Shown here: positions 8,868-19,244 of the stretch, piece by piece | How positions within the stretch are numbered: position 1 is the stretch's first letter | How the letters are laid out: each line of letters begins with the position of its first letter | Assembly (NCBI RefSeq): GCF_000168975.1 | Contig: NZ_AAUW01000019.1 | Location: forward strand, 95,262-159,261 | Origin: Roseibium aggregatum IAM 12614 | Lineage (GTDB): Bacteria; Pseudomonadota; Alphaproteobacteria; Rhizobiales; Stappiaceae | Direction: 5' to 3' | Length of the DNA stretch: 64,000 nucleotides | Position numbers and translations under genes: made by a program | The notes under the pieces: generated by a model | Told to the model about the DNA's origin: nothing | What the model saw: the letters and a program-made list of their open reading frames with translations, nothing else | The model's database searches: none

Positions 8868-9826
8868 AGCCCCATCTTCTTGCGAGTCTGGAGCCCCACG
8901 ACCAGGAGCAGGAGACCGCCCTTGATCGCGGTCTGGATGAAGGGGGACACGTTGGTGAGGTTCATGCCGTTGGACAGGAGCGCCAGGACCAGTGCCCCGA
9001 TCACCGTCCCCTGCAAGCTGCCGATGCCACCTGAAAGCTGGGTTCCACCGACGGCGACAGCGGTAATCGCATCCAGTTCGAACAAAAGACCGACGTTGGG
9101 ATCACCCGAGACAATCCGGCCGGCCAGGAAGACACCGGCAAGTGCCGTAAAGCACGAACAGGCAACGTAGGCGAGCAGGATGTTGCGCCGGTCCGGAACA
9201 CCGAAATTGCGCGCAGCATCCGGCGTGCCGTTTGCAACGCCACCACCGATGGCGAACAGATGCAGGCCGAAACGCGATCCATGCAGCAGCTTCCAGGCCA
9301 CCAGAACCACTGCGATGCCCCAGAAAACGGGCATCGGCACTCCGAAAAGCGAACCGCCAACCGACTGGATAACGATATCGGGCACAGTGCCTCCGGAGAC
9401 CGGACGCAGGATGCGCGTGATTCCCAGGATGACATACTGCATTGCCAGCGTTGCGATGATCGGGTGGACATTGAGACGTGTGATCACCAGGCCGTTGCTG
9501 AGGCCGACCAACACGGCGAACAGGAAAACCGCCGGTATCGTCACGTAGCCCGGCGCATCGAGCGCCAGAATGGCCGTCGTGAAGCTGATCAGGGACCCAA
9601 CCGACAGATCGAGGTCACCCACCACGACCACAAACATCTGGCCGATGGCCGTGATGACCAGCGGCATCGCCTGAGCAATCAGGTTAAAGAGGTTTTCAGA
9701 ACCGAGGAACTGATCGGTTCGAAGACCGAGATAAACACTGTTGGCGATGGCGATCAGCAAGGGCAGCATCCACAAACCCTGCCGGCCTTTCGACTGCGTC
9801 AATCTCGCGAGAAATGCTTGTGTCAT
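8864..9826 (-). CDS. Ribose-type ABC transporter permease (first permease)
   Basis: 320 aa polytopic protein. Segments such as LFNLIAQAMPLVITAIGQMFVVVVGDLDLSVGS and ITAVAVGGTQLSGGIGSLQGTVIGAL are typical of the BPD_transp_2 permeases of carbohydrate uptake ABC transporters. It follows the ATPase gene by 25 bases and overlaps the next permease by 4 bases. Two unlike permeases suggest a heterodimeric channel. Confidence 0.9.
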   Translation of the reverse strand: MTQAFLARLTQSKGRQGLWMLPLLIAIANSVYLGLRTDQFLGSENLFNLIAQAMPLVITAIGQMFVVVVGDLDLSVGSLISFTTAILALDAPGYVTIPAVFLFAVLVGLSNGLVITRLNVHPIIATLAMQYVILGITRILRPVSGGTVPDIVIQSVGGSLFGVPMPVFWGIAVVLVAWKLLHGSRFGLHLFAIGGGVANGTPDAARNFGVPDRRNILLAYVACSCFTALAGVFLAGRIVSGDPNVGLLFELDAITAVAVGGTQLSGGIGSLQGTVIGALVLALLSNGMNLTNVSPFIQTAIKGGLLLLVVGLQTRKKMGL

Positions 9827-9851
9827 GATAACTTCAATCTTGTGGGCAGGG

Positions 9852-11345
<1,494 letters not shown>

Positions 11346-11389
11346 TGCCTTCTCCCCCGGATCAATTGCTGGATATTTTCTGTCGTCAG

Positions 11390-11422
11390 CCAGCCGGTGC
11401 GCGGACCTGCAGCACCGGCTGG
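11390..11422 (-). terminator. Intercistronic hairpin after the binding-protein gene
   Basis: An 11-bp perfect stem, CCAGCCGGTGC / GCACCGGCTGG, with an 11-base loop lies 22 bases past the stop of the binding-protein (pseudo)gene and before the ATPase gene. Such hairpins commonly protect the abundant binding-protein message and lower read-through into the transporter genes. No T tract is seen on the minus strand, so attenuation rather than full termination is more likely. Confidence 0.6.
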
Positions 11423-11443
11423 CCGTCCGGCCTCGGGAGGAGG

Positions 11444-12366
11444 CTATTTCTTGCCGTAGAGCTCCTGCAGCTTTTCCTCAGACAGCTCGGTCGGCCACCA
11501 GACGTTTGCGGACAGGTCTTCGCGGTAATATTGCTTCGCCTTGTCGACGTCCCAGCCAGTCGGGTTGTAGTCGTAGTGTTTCTTCAATTCCTTGCCTTCC
11601 AGCAGGGCAACGGCGGCACGTACGCCCGCCGCCCCCTGGGCCGGGGCATGTTCAGCGGACACGGATTTAAAGCCGTCCCGGATCCACTGACCGAAAAAGC
11701 CATTGTTGCCTTCACCGGAAATCGGCGGGATCTCTGCACCAAACTGCTTAAACACGTCGACACAGGCACGCGTCATGTCGGCACCGGAAGACCAGATGCC
11801 ATCGACAGACGGGTTGTTCAGATAAAGTGTCTCACACAGGTTCTTGACCTTGTCGTACTGCCAGTCGCCATGTTCCTCGGCGAGGATTTCGACATTCGTG
11901 CCTTCCAGAGACTGCAGCAGGCCATTGTAGCGGTTGGTGTCTTCCGGGTGGCCGGCGAGACCGCGCAACACCCAGATCTTGCCATCATTGCCAACTTCGT
12001 TGACGAGCCAGTCGCCCATCACCTTGCCGAAGTGTTCGGCACCACCCTGGATTTCGGTCGTATAGGCATCGCTCTCGATACGGCCCGTATGCATGACCAC
12101 CGGAATGCCCGCGACAACTGCCTTGGCAATCGACGCATCCGCCGATGTGGACGTTACCGACTAGACAGTGATCGCATCGACGTTCTGCGCAACCAGATCC
12201 TCGATATCGGCCACCTGTTTCTTCTGATCGAAACCGGCGTCGAGCAGGATGACTGCCGAGCGCCTGACCTCGGCGAACAGCCTTCCTTTTCGCGCAGGTC
12301 CGCCGTTCCGGCAGCGACAACGGGTGCCGGCCGGTAGACAAGGCGATGCCGTTCGCCGAAACGCAT
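11444..12366 (-). pseudogene. Broken sugar ABC transporter substrate-binding protein
   Basis: The downstream 218 codons are intact and clearly a periplasmic-binding-protein (type 1, RbsB-like) C-terminal part (GKIWVLRGLAGHPEDTNRYNG...VDGIWSSGADMTRACVDVF). In the same frame upstream, LLDAGFDQKKQVADIEDL and NVDAITV precede a TAG at 12161-12163, then SVTSTSADASIAKAVVAG continues the family pattern. Farther upstream the frame changes near 12282, and a signal-peptide-like remnant (PVVAAGTADLREKEG) starts from ATG 12366. The product would be far shorter than the usual 330-350 residues there, so a deletion, a frameshift and a nonsense codon are all suggested. GGGAGGAGG near 12403-12411 is the leftover ribosome site. 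Confidence 0.8.
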
Positions 12367-12429
12367 TCCGGCGGCGGGTGAACGCAACTGCGATGGGTGG
12401 GACCTCCTCCCAGATCCGTTAAAAATCAT

Positions 12430-12484
12430 GACAGAACTTGCCTGTCAATAGTTATTCATATTGAATGATTAATTTCAGAACTTG
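12430..12484. promoter_or_regulatory. Candidate operator region between ABC operon and hydrolase/ROK genes
   Basis: The 9-bp direct repeat CAGAACTTG occurs at 12432-12440 and 12476-12484 and flanks an inverted repeat, ATTCA-TAT-TGAAT, at 12454-12466. Another arm pair, GACAG/CTGTC, spans 12430-12446. The divergent intergenic position beside a ROK regulator makes this a plausible operator. The repeats are seen directly; the regulator assignment is inference. Confidence 0.45.
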
Positions 12485-12585
12485 TCAGATCCCATGAGCG
12501 ATGCAATGTATGATGGCGATACCGCTTTCGGCTGACCTTCGGGGCAACCGACTGTTTTCAATAATTAAATCAGGACGCTGCCAGC

Positions 12586-13227
12586 ATGCGCACGATCTTG
12601 TGTTACGGCGACTCGAACACGCACGGACAAATTCCAGGCGCGACACCGCTTGATCGCTACACCCTGCTGCAGCGTTGGCCGGGTGTCCTTGCGCGTGAAC
12701 TCGGCACAGGCTGGCACATCATCGAAGAAGGGCTCAGTGGCCGGACAACAGTGCATGACGACCCCATCGAAGGCGCATTGAAAAACGGCCGCACCTATTT
12801 GCGCCCCTGCCTCATGAGCCATGCTCCGCTGGACCTTGTCATCATAATGCTGGGCACCAACGACCTGAAAGCCCGGTTCGGCCAACCGGCGTCCGAAGTG
12901 GCAATGGGCATCGGCTGCCTGATCCATGACATCAAGGAACTCTCGCCCGGACCAGGCGGAACGGTTCCCGAAATCATGGTGGTTTCGCCGCCGCCGATGC
13001 TGGACGACATCAAGGAATGGGAGAACATCTTCAAGGCCGCCCAGCAGAAGTCCCATGAACTTGCCCTTCAGTTCGAGATTATGTCGGATTCGCTTGAGGT
13101 GCATTTCTTCGACGCGGGTTCCGTCTCTACCTGTGATCCGCTGGACGGGTTCCATATCAACGCTCAGGCGCACGAAAGTCTCGGTGTCGCCCTGGCGCGG
13201 GAAGTGGAGGCGATCGGGTGGAAATGA
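12586..13227 (+). CDS. SGNH/GDSL hydrolase family esterase (copy 2)
   Basis: 213 aa. Starts MRTILCYGDSNTHGQIP with nucleophile S10; block III is MLGTNDLKA and the C-terminal DGFHINAQAH supplies Asp-His. It is clearly paralogous to the hydrolase at 7195: both share a RW-G-LA-ELG segment and IIEEGLS-RTT. It is divergent from the ABC operon and precedes the ROK regulator by 60 bases. Cytoplasmic (no signal peptide). Likely removes an acyl group from a sugar taken up by the neighbouring transporter; the substrate is unknown. Confidence 0.88.
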   Translation: MRTILCYGDSNTHGQIPGATPLDRYTLLQRWPGVLARELGTGWHIIEEGLSGRTTVHDDPIEGALKNGRTYLRPCLMSHAPLDLVIIMLGTNDLKARFGQPASEVAMGIGCLIHDIKELSPGPGGTVPEIMVVSPPPMLDDIKEWENIFKAAQQKSHELALQFEIMSDSLEVHFFDAGSVSTCDPLDGFHINAQAHESLGVALAREVEAIGWK

Positions 13228-13243
13228 TGTCACTGCGCGCACA

Positions 13244-13270
13244 CCTGCCGGCAGCCCCTTGCCCGGCAGG
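13244..13270 (+). terminator. GC-rich hairpin downstream of hydrolase gene
   Basis: CCTGCCGG pairs with CCGGCAGG with an 11-base loop, in the 60-base gap before the ROK gene. There is no T tract, so it may be an attenuating or processing structure only. Confidence 0.3.
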
Positions 13271-13287
13271 GCAACGGGGGCCCTCCC

Positions 13288-14379
13288 ATGCCTGACATGA
13301 GGTTCGCTCCGCCCAATCCGTTGCGCATAGCCGACTGTGCGTCCGGCCTGAACGCTGTCAGCGTGCGAAGCTATAATGAACGGCTGGTGCTTTCGCTGCT
13401 CCTCCAGCATTCTTCGACAACACGGCTGGAAATCGGCGAACAGACAGGCCTGTCGGCGCAGACTGTGTCCGTGCTCGTCAGGTCGCTGGAGCAGGAAGGG
13501 CTGGTGGCAAAGGGAGAAGCGCAGAAAGGCCGCGTGGGCCCGCCAACCGTGCCGCTGACCCTCAACCCCGAAGGCGCCTATTCCATTGGCATCAGCGTCG
13601 GCAACCGGCACACCGATATCGTACTTATCGACTTTGTCGGCAAGATCCGCTTTCACAAGACCCTGCCCAATCCGCAGCTCGCCCAAGGCAGCAACCATTC
13701 GGAATTTCTGGAGACGATTGCGAGCGCAGTGAAGCTATTGCCGGATGCGGAACGCGAACGCCTGGCTGGCGTCGGTCTCGCCCTGCCTCGCCGACTGTCG
13801 GGGGGCATGGACGAAGAAGCCTATTTCAAGGCCCTGCAGGCGGAGATCGAGGAACAGCTCGGCATCGCGGTTTTTGTCCAGAACGACATTACCGCAGCTG
13901 CCAGCGGTGAAAGCATGTTCGGTGCTGCCAAGACGCTTTCGGACTATATGTTCTTCTACCTCGGCGCCGACCTGCACGGTCGCCTTGTCCTCAATCACCA
14001 GATCTACAACGGCAATTCCGAAGTCAGTTTCGATGTGGGCATTGCGGCACTGGAGAGGGACCTGTCGGCACAGGACAAAGAGGTCGATCCGCTCTGGGAC
14101 CGGTCGGGATCCTGGCCAGACTACGGGGCTCTGGTGACCGATTGGGAAGAGCGGCTGATTTCCCAGATGCGCGCCTCCCTGCATGGGGTCGGTCAATTCG
14201 TGGAAATCGAAACGGTCATCCTGTCGTCCTATGCGCCGGAAAGCATTTGCCAGGATATCTGCCGGAAACTGGAAGCAGCCGCCCCGGACATCAAGGCAAT
14301 CGCCGGCAACATCGTACCGGCACCGAAGGCAATCGGCGCTGCCAGCCTGCCATTCAGCTCCAGGTTCATGGTCAGCTAA
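13288..14379 (+). CDS. ROK family transcriptional regulator, kinase fold degenerate
   Basis: 363 aa. An N-terminal winged HTH at about 28-85 (LVLSLLLQHSSTTRLEIGEQTGLSAQTVSVLVRSLEQEGLV) is followed by an ASKHA/ROK domain. The usual DxGGT phosphate motif is replaced by ISVGNRHTDIVLIDF, and the cysteine-rich zinc motif of ROK proteins is absent. It is therefore a sugar-responsive repressor rather than a sugar kinase. It lies downstream of an SGNH hydrolase and divergent from the sugar ABC operon, which are the obvious targets. The inducer is unknown. Confidence 0.85.
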   Translation: MPDMRFAPPNPLRIADCASGLNAVSVRSYNERLVLSLLLQHSSTTRLEIGEQTGLSAQTVSVLVRSLEQEGLVAKGEAQKGRVGPPTVPLTLNPEGAYSIGISVGNRHTDIVLIDFVGKIRFHKTLPNPQLAQGSNHSEFLETIASAVKLLPDAERERLAGVGLALPRRLSGGMDEEAYFKALQAEIEEQLGIAVFVQNDITAAASGESMFGAAKTLSDYMFFYLGADLHGRLVLNHQIYNGNSEVSFDVGIAALERDLSAQDKEVDPLWDRSGSWPDYGALVTDWEERLISQMRASLHGVGQFVEIETVILSSYAPESICQDICRKLEAAAPDIKAIAGNIVPAPKAIGAASLPFSSRFMVS

Positions 14380-15231
14380 ACCAGCAGGCTCCTCTTAACA
14401 GATTGAATGCGAACGTCGATTTCGGAGCGAAAAAGTTTCTAAACCGACACGTCTAACGAAGGTGCACATTCCAGTCTAAATCCTATTCGATTTCTGGTCG
14501 AATACCCGTGCATGCAGGGGTAGGTTCATGGTTGTCAATAAGATTTTAACAAATACGGCCGAACCAAACGGTCCCATAGCGTCTGCGCTGCTTTGCATCC
14601 GAAAGTCGGCATACGCGGCCGCAACGGCAACGCCGAACTCCATGTCAAGCGACTGCAAAAACAGTGAAAGGCAGACAGCCTGCGGCTTGAAAAATTGTCC
14701 TGTCACATTTGCCGAGAACGGTTGCCGTGGAAAACCGGTCCAGCGAGCGCGATCACGTTTAACAGATCACTAGCGGCAAGACGGTGGCGGGCCAGCAGCA
14801 GGTTGGCAACTTTTCCGCACCTCCTGCCCCGAAGCTCACAAGATCAAACACTACACGCATTACGGTTCCTTTCTCGTTCCAGAGCTCGTGAAGCCGTTCG
14901 GCACTGAATGTCTATTCATTGCCGCGCTCTTCGTCTCGCTATTGAATGAGCCCGGCGACGATTCCGTCGGCTGCCTGCTTACCAATTCTGCAATTGAATT
15001 TGCTGGCGGCGCCTGTCCCGCGGAAGAGGATCTTGAAAGAGGTTTTTCTCCTCGTCGCAACGCATTCGAAGAATTCTTGCTCCCCATTCCAGACTTCAAC
15101 GCCGAAAAGGCGAGCTCCGACGCCTTGCACCTTTTGGTTTTCTACCAGGGACTTCTGGTGATGATCCGCAACAGTCCGCGTCCTGCCCCGGAAATAGACC
15201 CACTGAAAAATCAACAATCAAGGAAGCGATA
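14380..15231. other. Gene-free 850-base stretch, probably decayed DNA
   Basis: Short overlapping frames exist on both strands, but none shows a recognisable domain, a consistent start or the codon pattern of the neighbours. The next gene carries a nonsense codon and the one after is a fragment, so this stretch most likely holds eroded genes. I see no repeat or insertion-sequence end. Confidence 0.4.
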
Positions 15232-15924
15232 ATGACTCAGTCAAACCTGGGAACGATCCTGCTCGTCTGCACCTCACACGAACTGCTGGGCGAAACCGGC
15301 CATAAAACCGGTTTCTGAATGGAGGAGCTCACAGCCCCCTGGTACGTCTTCTTGGAAGCTGGATACGATGTCGTCATTGCTTCACCAGGAAGCGTCAGGC
15401 CACCTATTGACCCTAGCAGCCTCCAGCCCCAGTTCCGCACCGAAGCCGTCAAGCGCTTTGAGGCCGACGACGCGGCGATGGCGGCACTTGCCGCATCAGT
15501 GCCGCTGTCGAGGATTCCCGACATGAATGCCTTCAGCGGAATTTTCCTTGTGGGCAGTCATGGTGCAATGTGGGACTTTCCTGAAAACAAAGAGCTGACG
15601 CGGTTGCTGGATGAAGCGGCATCTAGCGGCAAGACAGTAGGGGCCGTTTGTCACGGCGTGACAGGTCCTCTTGCCGCAAGCGATCCGAAATTCCTCGATA
15701 CCCGCGCTGTCGCCGGCTTTTCAAACGAAGAGGAGGCAGCAGTTGGCCTGACAGAGGTTGTGCCGTTTCCGCTGCAAACGTGTCTCGAAGCAAAGCGCGC
15801 ACGCTATGTCGCCGGTGCGGCCTTTTCAGTACACGTGCAAAGCGATGGCGGACTGGTGACCGGACAAAATCCTGCATCTTCTGTCCAGACCGCGAAAGCC
15901 ATGCTTCAGGCAAAGGAGCCCTGA
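15232..15924 (+). pseudogene. DJ-1/PfpI-type class I glutamine-amidotransferase-like gene with in-frame TGA
   Basis: Start ATG 15232 with AAGGAAG five bases upstream. Codons 1-28 read MTQSNLGTILLVCTSHELLG and then ETGHKTGF, followed by TGA at 15316-15318 (codon 29), then MEELTAPWYVFLEAGYDVV continues the family pattern in the same frame to 15924. In homologues the segment reads like TGHKTGFWLEEL, so the stop replaces a tryptophan (TGG to TGA). The rest is intact, including C140 in the GAVCHG nucleophile elbow and the E-rich pocket. ATG 15319 directly follows the stop, so restart could give a 201-residue product. The family covers chaperones and glyoxalases. Confidence 0.75.
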
Positions 15925-15935
15925 GGTGGCGAAGC

Positions 15936-16277
15936 GTCACGGCATGGAAATCGCCCCTGTTTTTTTGTCTGGCTGTCGTCACCGAAATCAGTGGGGAACC
16001 AACTCTTTATCTGACCGCACTTGGCACGCTCTCTACCGCCTTACCTCTCGCCGCATTCTTTTTGCTGGTGCCGCTGAAAGGTGCATCTTTTTCCTCCGCT
16101 TCGACGTTTTTCATCCCTTTTGTCGCGGTCGCTCTTGGAGCTTTGCTGCGGGGCGACAAGCTCTCCATGCAATCCATTGCTGGTTTTGCCTTCGCTCTCG
16201 CGGGTTCGTATCTCATCTCCTCACCTGCCGCACCGACGGCCCCAAATGCCGGGAGCAACCATAGTACTGGGACTTGA
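15936..16277 (+). pseudogene. C-terminal fragment of an EamA/DMT exporter
   Basis: The frame encodes FFCLAVVTEISGEPTLYLTA, then LSTALPLAAFFLLVPLKGAS, FIPFVAVALGALLRGDK and QSIAGFAFALAGSYLIS, which is the last three or four transmembrane helices of an EamA domain. There is no start or N-terminal half: upstream is the DJ-1 gene, which ends at 15924. The sequence is not simply a copy of the intact exporter at 16420. A deletion that joined two genes is the simplest explanation. Confidence 0.6.
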
Positions 16278-16419
16278 GACAGGTCGCAGCAGCTCGCCCA
16301 ACACAGCAAGGAGTATCAAAAGGTCATGCCCCCGCCCGACGACGACACGCATGCGATGGTCGGCCTCGTTTGCGAGCTCGCACTTTTTGCAATCGAAGGC
16401 AGGGGCTGCCGGCCGTTCA

Positions 16420-17337
16420 TCATGACCGGCGCGTTAACCAGACGCCGAATATGATTAACCCCGCAGAGATCAGGATATTGAGTGAAAGTGCCTCGCCCAG
16501 AAAAGAAACGGCGATCGCGATGCCTACGACAGGTTGGAGAAATTGCAGAGGGGCGACTGCGGTTGCGCCAGCTTCTCCAAGCGCAAAGAACCAAAGTGCA
16601 TAGCAGGCGATCGTGACGAACAGAACCAGAAACACCAGCGCAGATAGCTCAAAGGTGTCTGGTGTTGACCAGTCGAATGCAAGGGCCTGGGGAATTGTAA
16701 ATGGTGCGAATGTCAGTGCTCCCACCGCGATCGACCATGTGGTTGCTGGCCATTGACCCATTCGCGAAGAACTTCGCCCTCCGTACACGTAGCCGACGCT
16801 GGCGAAGAGAACGGAAAGTATGACAAGCCCATCGCCCAAAGGCGTCGCGGACACTCCGGTCGTTGTGGCGGGACCGCGCGCATTCATCAGCAGTAAGATC
16901 CCCGACATGGAAACAACACTGCCAGCCCACCAGAGAGCCCTGGGCCATCGGTTGGTGATCAGAAAACTGAGCAGACCTGTGAATATCGGCGCGGAGGCCA
17001 GAATCACAGAGGCATGCGTTACCGATGTTTTCAGCACACCAATGCTGAGCAGTAGCGGATAGGCCATGAAGCCAGACAATCCACCGACGAGGAGTTCGAC
17101 CCGCTCCGGCCAGGTTTGAGGGAAGTGGTCACGAAACCGCAACAGGAGCGGCAACAGGACAATGCCAGCCAGAAGGGATCGCAACCCGCCTATAAGGTCT
17201 GGAGGAATGGTACGTCCAGCCACTGCCGTCGCGGCGGCTGAGGCTCCCCATATCGTCACCGCGGCGAGAGCTGCGGTGAGCGCTACAGACATGGATTGAG
17301 AGGTGGTTTTCAGCATCTGATTTCGCATAGGGGGCAT
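16420..17337 (-). CDS. EamA family (DMT superfamily) exporter
   Basis: About 305 aa with ten transmembrane segments in two EamA repeats (VTIWGASAAATAVAGRTIPPDLIGGLR; QFLQPVVGIAIAVSFLGEAL). Function by family: export of amino acids or metabolites across the inner membrane. The start is uncertain: ATGs at 17337, 17328 and 17316 are possible and none has a strong ribosome site. It is divergent from the MocR-type regulator at 17420, the usual arrangement for a regulator and its transporter. Confidence 0.88.
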   Translation of the reverse strand: MPPMRNQMLKTTSQSMSVALTAALAAVTIWGASAAATAVAGRTIPPDLIGGLRSLLAGIVLLPLLLRFRDHFPQTWPERVELLVGGLSGFMAYPLLLSIGVLKTSVTHASVILASAPIFTGLLSFLITNRWPRALWWAGSVVSMSGILLLMNARGPATTTGVSATPLGDGLVILSVLFASVGYVYGGRSSSRMGQWPATTWSIAVGALTFAPFTIPQALAFDWSTPDTFELSALVFLVLFVTIACYALWFFALGEAGATAVAPLQFLQPVVGIAIAVSFLGEALSLNILISAGLIIFGVWLTRRS

Positions 17338-17380
17338 TTTCTGTTTCGTGGACTTGCTTGCCGCATCTATGACCGCCAAA

Positions 17381-17409
17381 ATTGTCTGACTCAATCAAGA
17401 CATTGTCTG
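17381..17409. promoter_or_regulatory. Direct repeat, possible MocR operator
   Basis: ATTGTCTG occurs at 17381-17388 and 17402-17409, 21 bases apart, i.e. two helical turns on the same face, between the divergent exporter and MocR genes. MocR-type regulators are known to bind direct repeats; use here is inferred. Confidence 0.45.
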
Positions 17410-17419
17410 GCATACAATA

Positions 17420-18733
17420 ATGACATGGCACCCTACGCTTCCCCCCACAGGACCGCGCTATCTGGCCTTGGCGGAGGCAATCGAGCGAGCAATCGAAACC
17501 GGCGAATTGAAGCCTGGTGATCGGCTGCCACCTCATCGCGACATTGCCTGGCGGCTGGGCCTCGACACGTCGACAGTCACCAAAGCCTATCGGGAGGCGT
17601 CGCGCCGCCACCTGATACACGGCGAAGTTGGTCGAGGGACTTATGTTCTCGGCCGCAGCAGAGCTGCCGAAATGTTCGCTTCCCGTGCGGATGACCCGGC
17701 AATCCTTGATCTTTCAGTCAATGCACCAGTTGCCGCACCAGGTGATGCGTTTGCAGCAGCGATAGAGCAAGCCATCAGGACATCCGGAACAGACTGGCAA
17801 GGATATGCCCCCCACAAGCTTGTTCACCGGCTGCGGCTCGCCGGTGTTCGCTGGCTGGAAACACGCGGAATACTGGCGCGCCCGGAAGAGGTTGTGCCGG
17901 TGGCTGGTGGGCAGGCTGCACTCGCGGCAATTCTCAATGTTCTCGACATCAAACGCCTCGGCATTGAGGAGCAAACCTATTCAGGGATCGTGGCGTTGGC
18001 GCGAGGCCGCGCAATGAAGGCCTTCGACTTGCGCATGGACACCGACGGGGTTGTCCCCAAAGCTTTGTCGGATGCCTCGGTTGACGCAGCGATATTGACC
18101 CCGACGCTGCACAATCCCACAGGAAGAATCTGGCCCGAGGTGCGCCGGCAGGATTTGCTTGCCGCTGCCGCAGGCAGCGGTACGCTTATCATAGAAGACG
18201 ATGCCTATGGACCACTGGCCGACATCCAGCCGATGGCGTCACTGCATTCTGACGCGTCCATCCTGTTCGTCTCGACACTTTCCAAGACCGTAGCTCCCGG
18301 GCTTCGGACCTGCTTCATCTGGGGCAGGGGCCAGATGATCGAGACGTTGAGCTCCGCCGTCTATGCCACAAGCTGGAGTATGGCTCCGCTGATGATGGAG
18401 GTCGCCATCCAGTGGATCGAAAGCGGCGGTATGCCAGAGCAAATCGCAAGCCAGCGGCTCGAGATCGAAGCAAGGCATCGTCTCGCGGCGACGTATTTTC
18501 CCGGCCTGCGCGGAACCCCGCCTTCGCCTCACGTATTCATTCCAACGCGAGTGCCAGCCCGGACATTTGAAATGGCAGGTGTTCGCGTCGCCTCGTCCTC
18601 ATCGTTTTCGAGAAGACCGGAAGCTCATCCTGGCATACGTATCAGTTTGAGTGCGGCACTCTCTCGCGTGGCGCTCGACGTTGCCCTTTCACGATGCGCG
18701 GAAATTGTTCACACACAGGCGGGTGCGCAGTGA
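17420..18733 (+). CDS. MocR-type GntR regulator with aminotransferase domain
   Basis: 437 aa. An N-terminal GntR winged HTH at about 12-75 (ALAEAIERAIETGELKPGDRLPPHRDIAWRLGLDTSTVTKAYREA) joins a fold-type I aminotransferase domain. The PLP lysine lies in STLSKTVAPGLRTCF. Proteins of this type sense PLP or an amino compound and control vitamin B6, GABA or export genes. The divergent EamA exporter is the likely target. ATG 17420 is the first in-frame start; the mRNA leader is very short, so a later start cannot be excluded. Confidence 0.9.
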   Translation: MTWHPTLPPTGPRYLALAEAIERAIETGELKPGDRLPPHRDIAWRLGLDTSTVTKAYREASRRHLIHGEVGRGTYVLGRSRAAEMFASRADDPAILDLSVNAPVAAPGDAFAAAIEQAIRTSGTDWQGYAPHKLVHRLRLAGVRWLETRGILARPEEVVPVAGGQAALAAILNVLDIKRLGIEEQTYSGIVALARGRAMKAFDLRMDTDGVVPKALSDASVDAAILTPTLHNPTGRIWPEVRRQDLLAAAAGSGTLIIEDDAYGPLADIQPMASLHSDASILFVSTLSKTVAPGLRTCFIWGRGQMIETLSSAVYATSWSMAPLMMEVAIQWIESGGMPEQIASQRLEIEARHRLAATYFPGLRGTPPSPHVFIPTRVPARTFEMAGVRVASSSSFSRRPEAHPGIRISLSAALSRVALDVALSRCAEIVHTQAGAQ

Positions 18734-19244
18734 GCGTAAGGGGTCATTTACGGGTCCACACCTAGAGAAGGAAGGAATGGCAAAAGTCAGCGTGCCACCG
18801 ATCATCGCTGCACATGCGAAGCCCTGATTAGCAGCAAAGTCAGCACTTCGGCCATCGGTTCTGCTTCAATGACTTTCAAGCGAAACCCGCCACCCCCTCC
18901 CGGCCCCTTTCGGGCAGTGAACTGATGCGGTAGACGCACCGTCCGGCGGCGTCCTGCATGCCATGAGGGTTTCCATGAGCGACTGTGGATAGCGCACTGC
19001 GAGGAGTGCGTGAGGTTCGACAATTGGACCGGTTTACAGGACCAAGTGGCTCGATTGATTTGAGTGCGTTCGGATGCGAGCATCAACGTGATGCTTCCTG
19101 TATCGGCGTTCGCTTTCCAGTCTTTTCATTCATATCTAAATGTGAGATATATTTCTCAATATAGAAGATATATGGTCGTCTAATTCAGGCTCGAGCCGGT
19201 CTCGTCTCCTGCCATGAAAAGGCTCCAGAGCGAACGGAAGACGG
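18734..19244. other. Intergenic region with regulatory inverted repeat, no gene
   Basis: After the MocR gene, a strong ribosome site (AAGGAAGGA) precedes a 16-codon frame at 18777 that stops at once, probably a remnant. From 19125 to 19185 the DNA is AT-rich and holds the inverted repeat at 19143-19158 upstream of the ThDP-enzyme gene. No other gene is supported. Confidence 0.45.
19143..19158. promoter_or_regulatory. Inverted repeat upstream of ThDP-enzyme operon
   Basis: TGAGA and TCTCA arms flank TATATT within an AT-rich stretch about 85 bases before the start of the ThDP-dependent enzyme. The size fits a dimeric repressor such as a GntR or IclR protein. The cognate regulator is not identified. 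Confidence 0.4.

Noticed and set aside
14476..14706. Minus-strand 76-codon frame with hydrophobic stretch
   Set aside because: No ribosome site or family match, in a stretch that looks decayed.
15316..15318. TGA in the DJ-1-like gene as selenocysteine
   Set aside because: The position aligns with Trp, not Cys/Sec, and no SECIS-like hairpin was evident directly after it.
18777..18827. 16-codon frame with an excellent ribosome site (MAKVSVPPIIAAHAKP)
   Set aside because: Too short to support as a gene; probably the remnant of a deleted gene, and kept only as part of the intergenic note.
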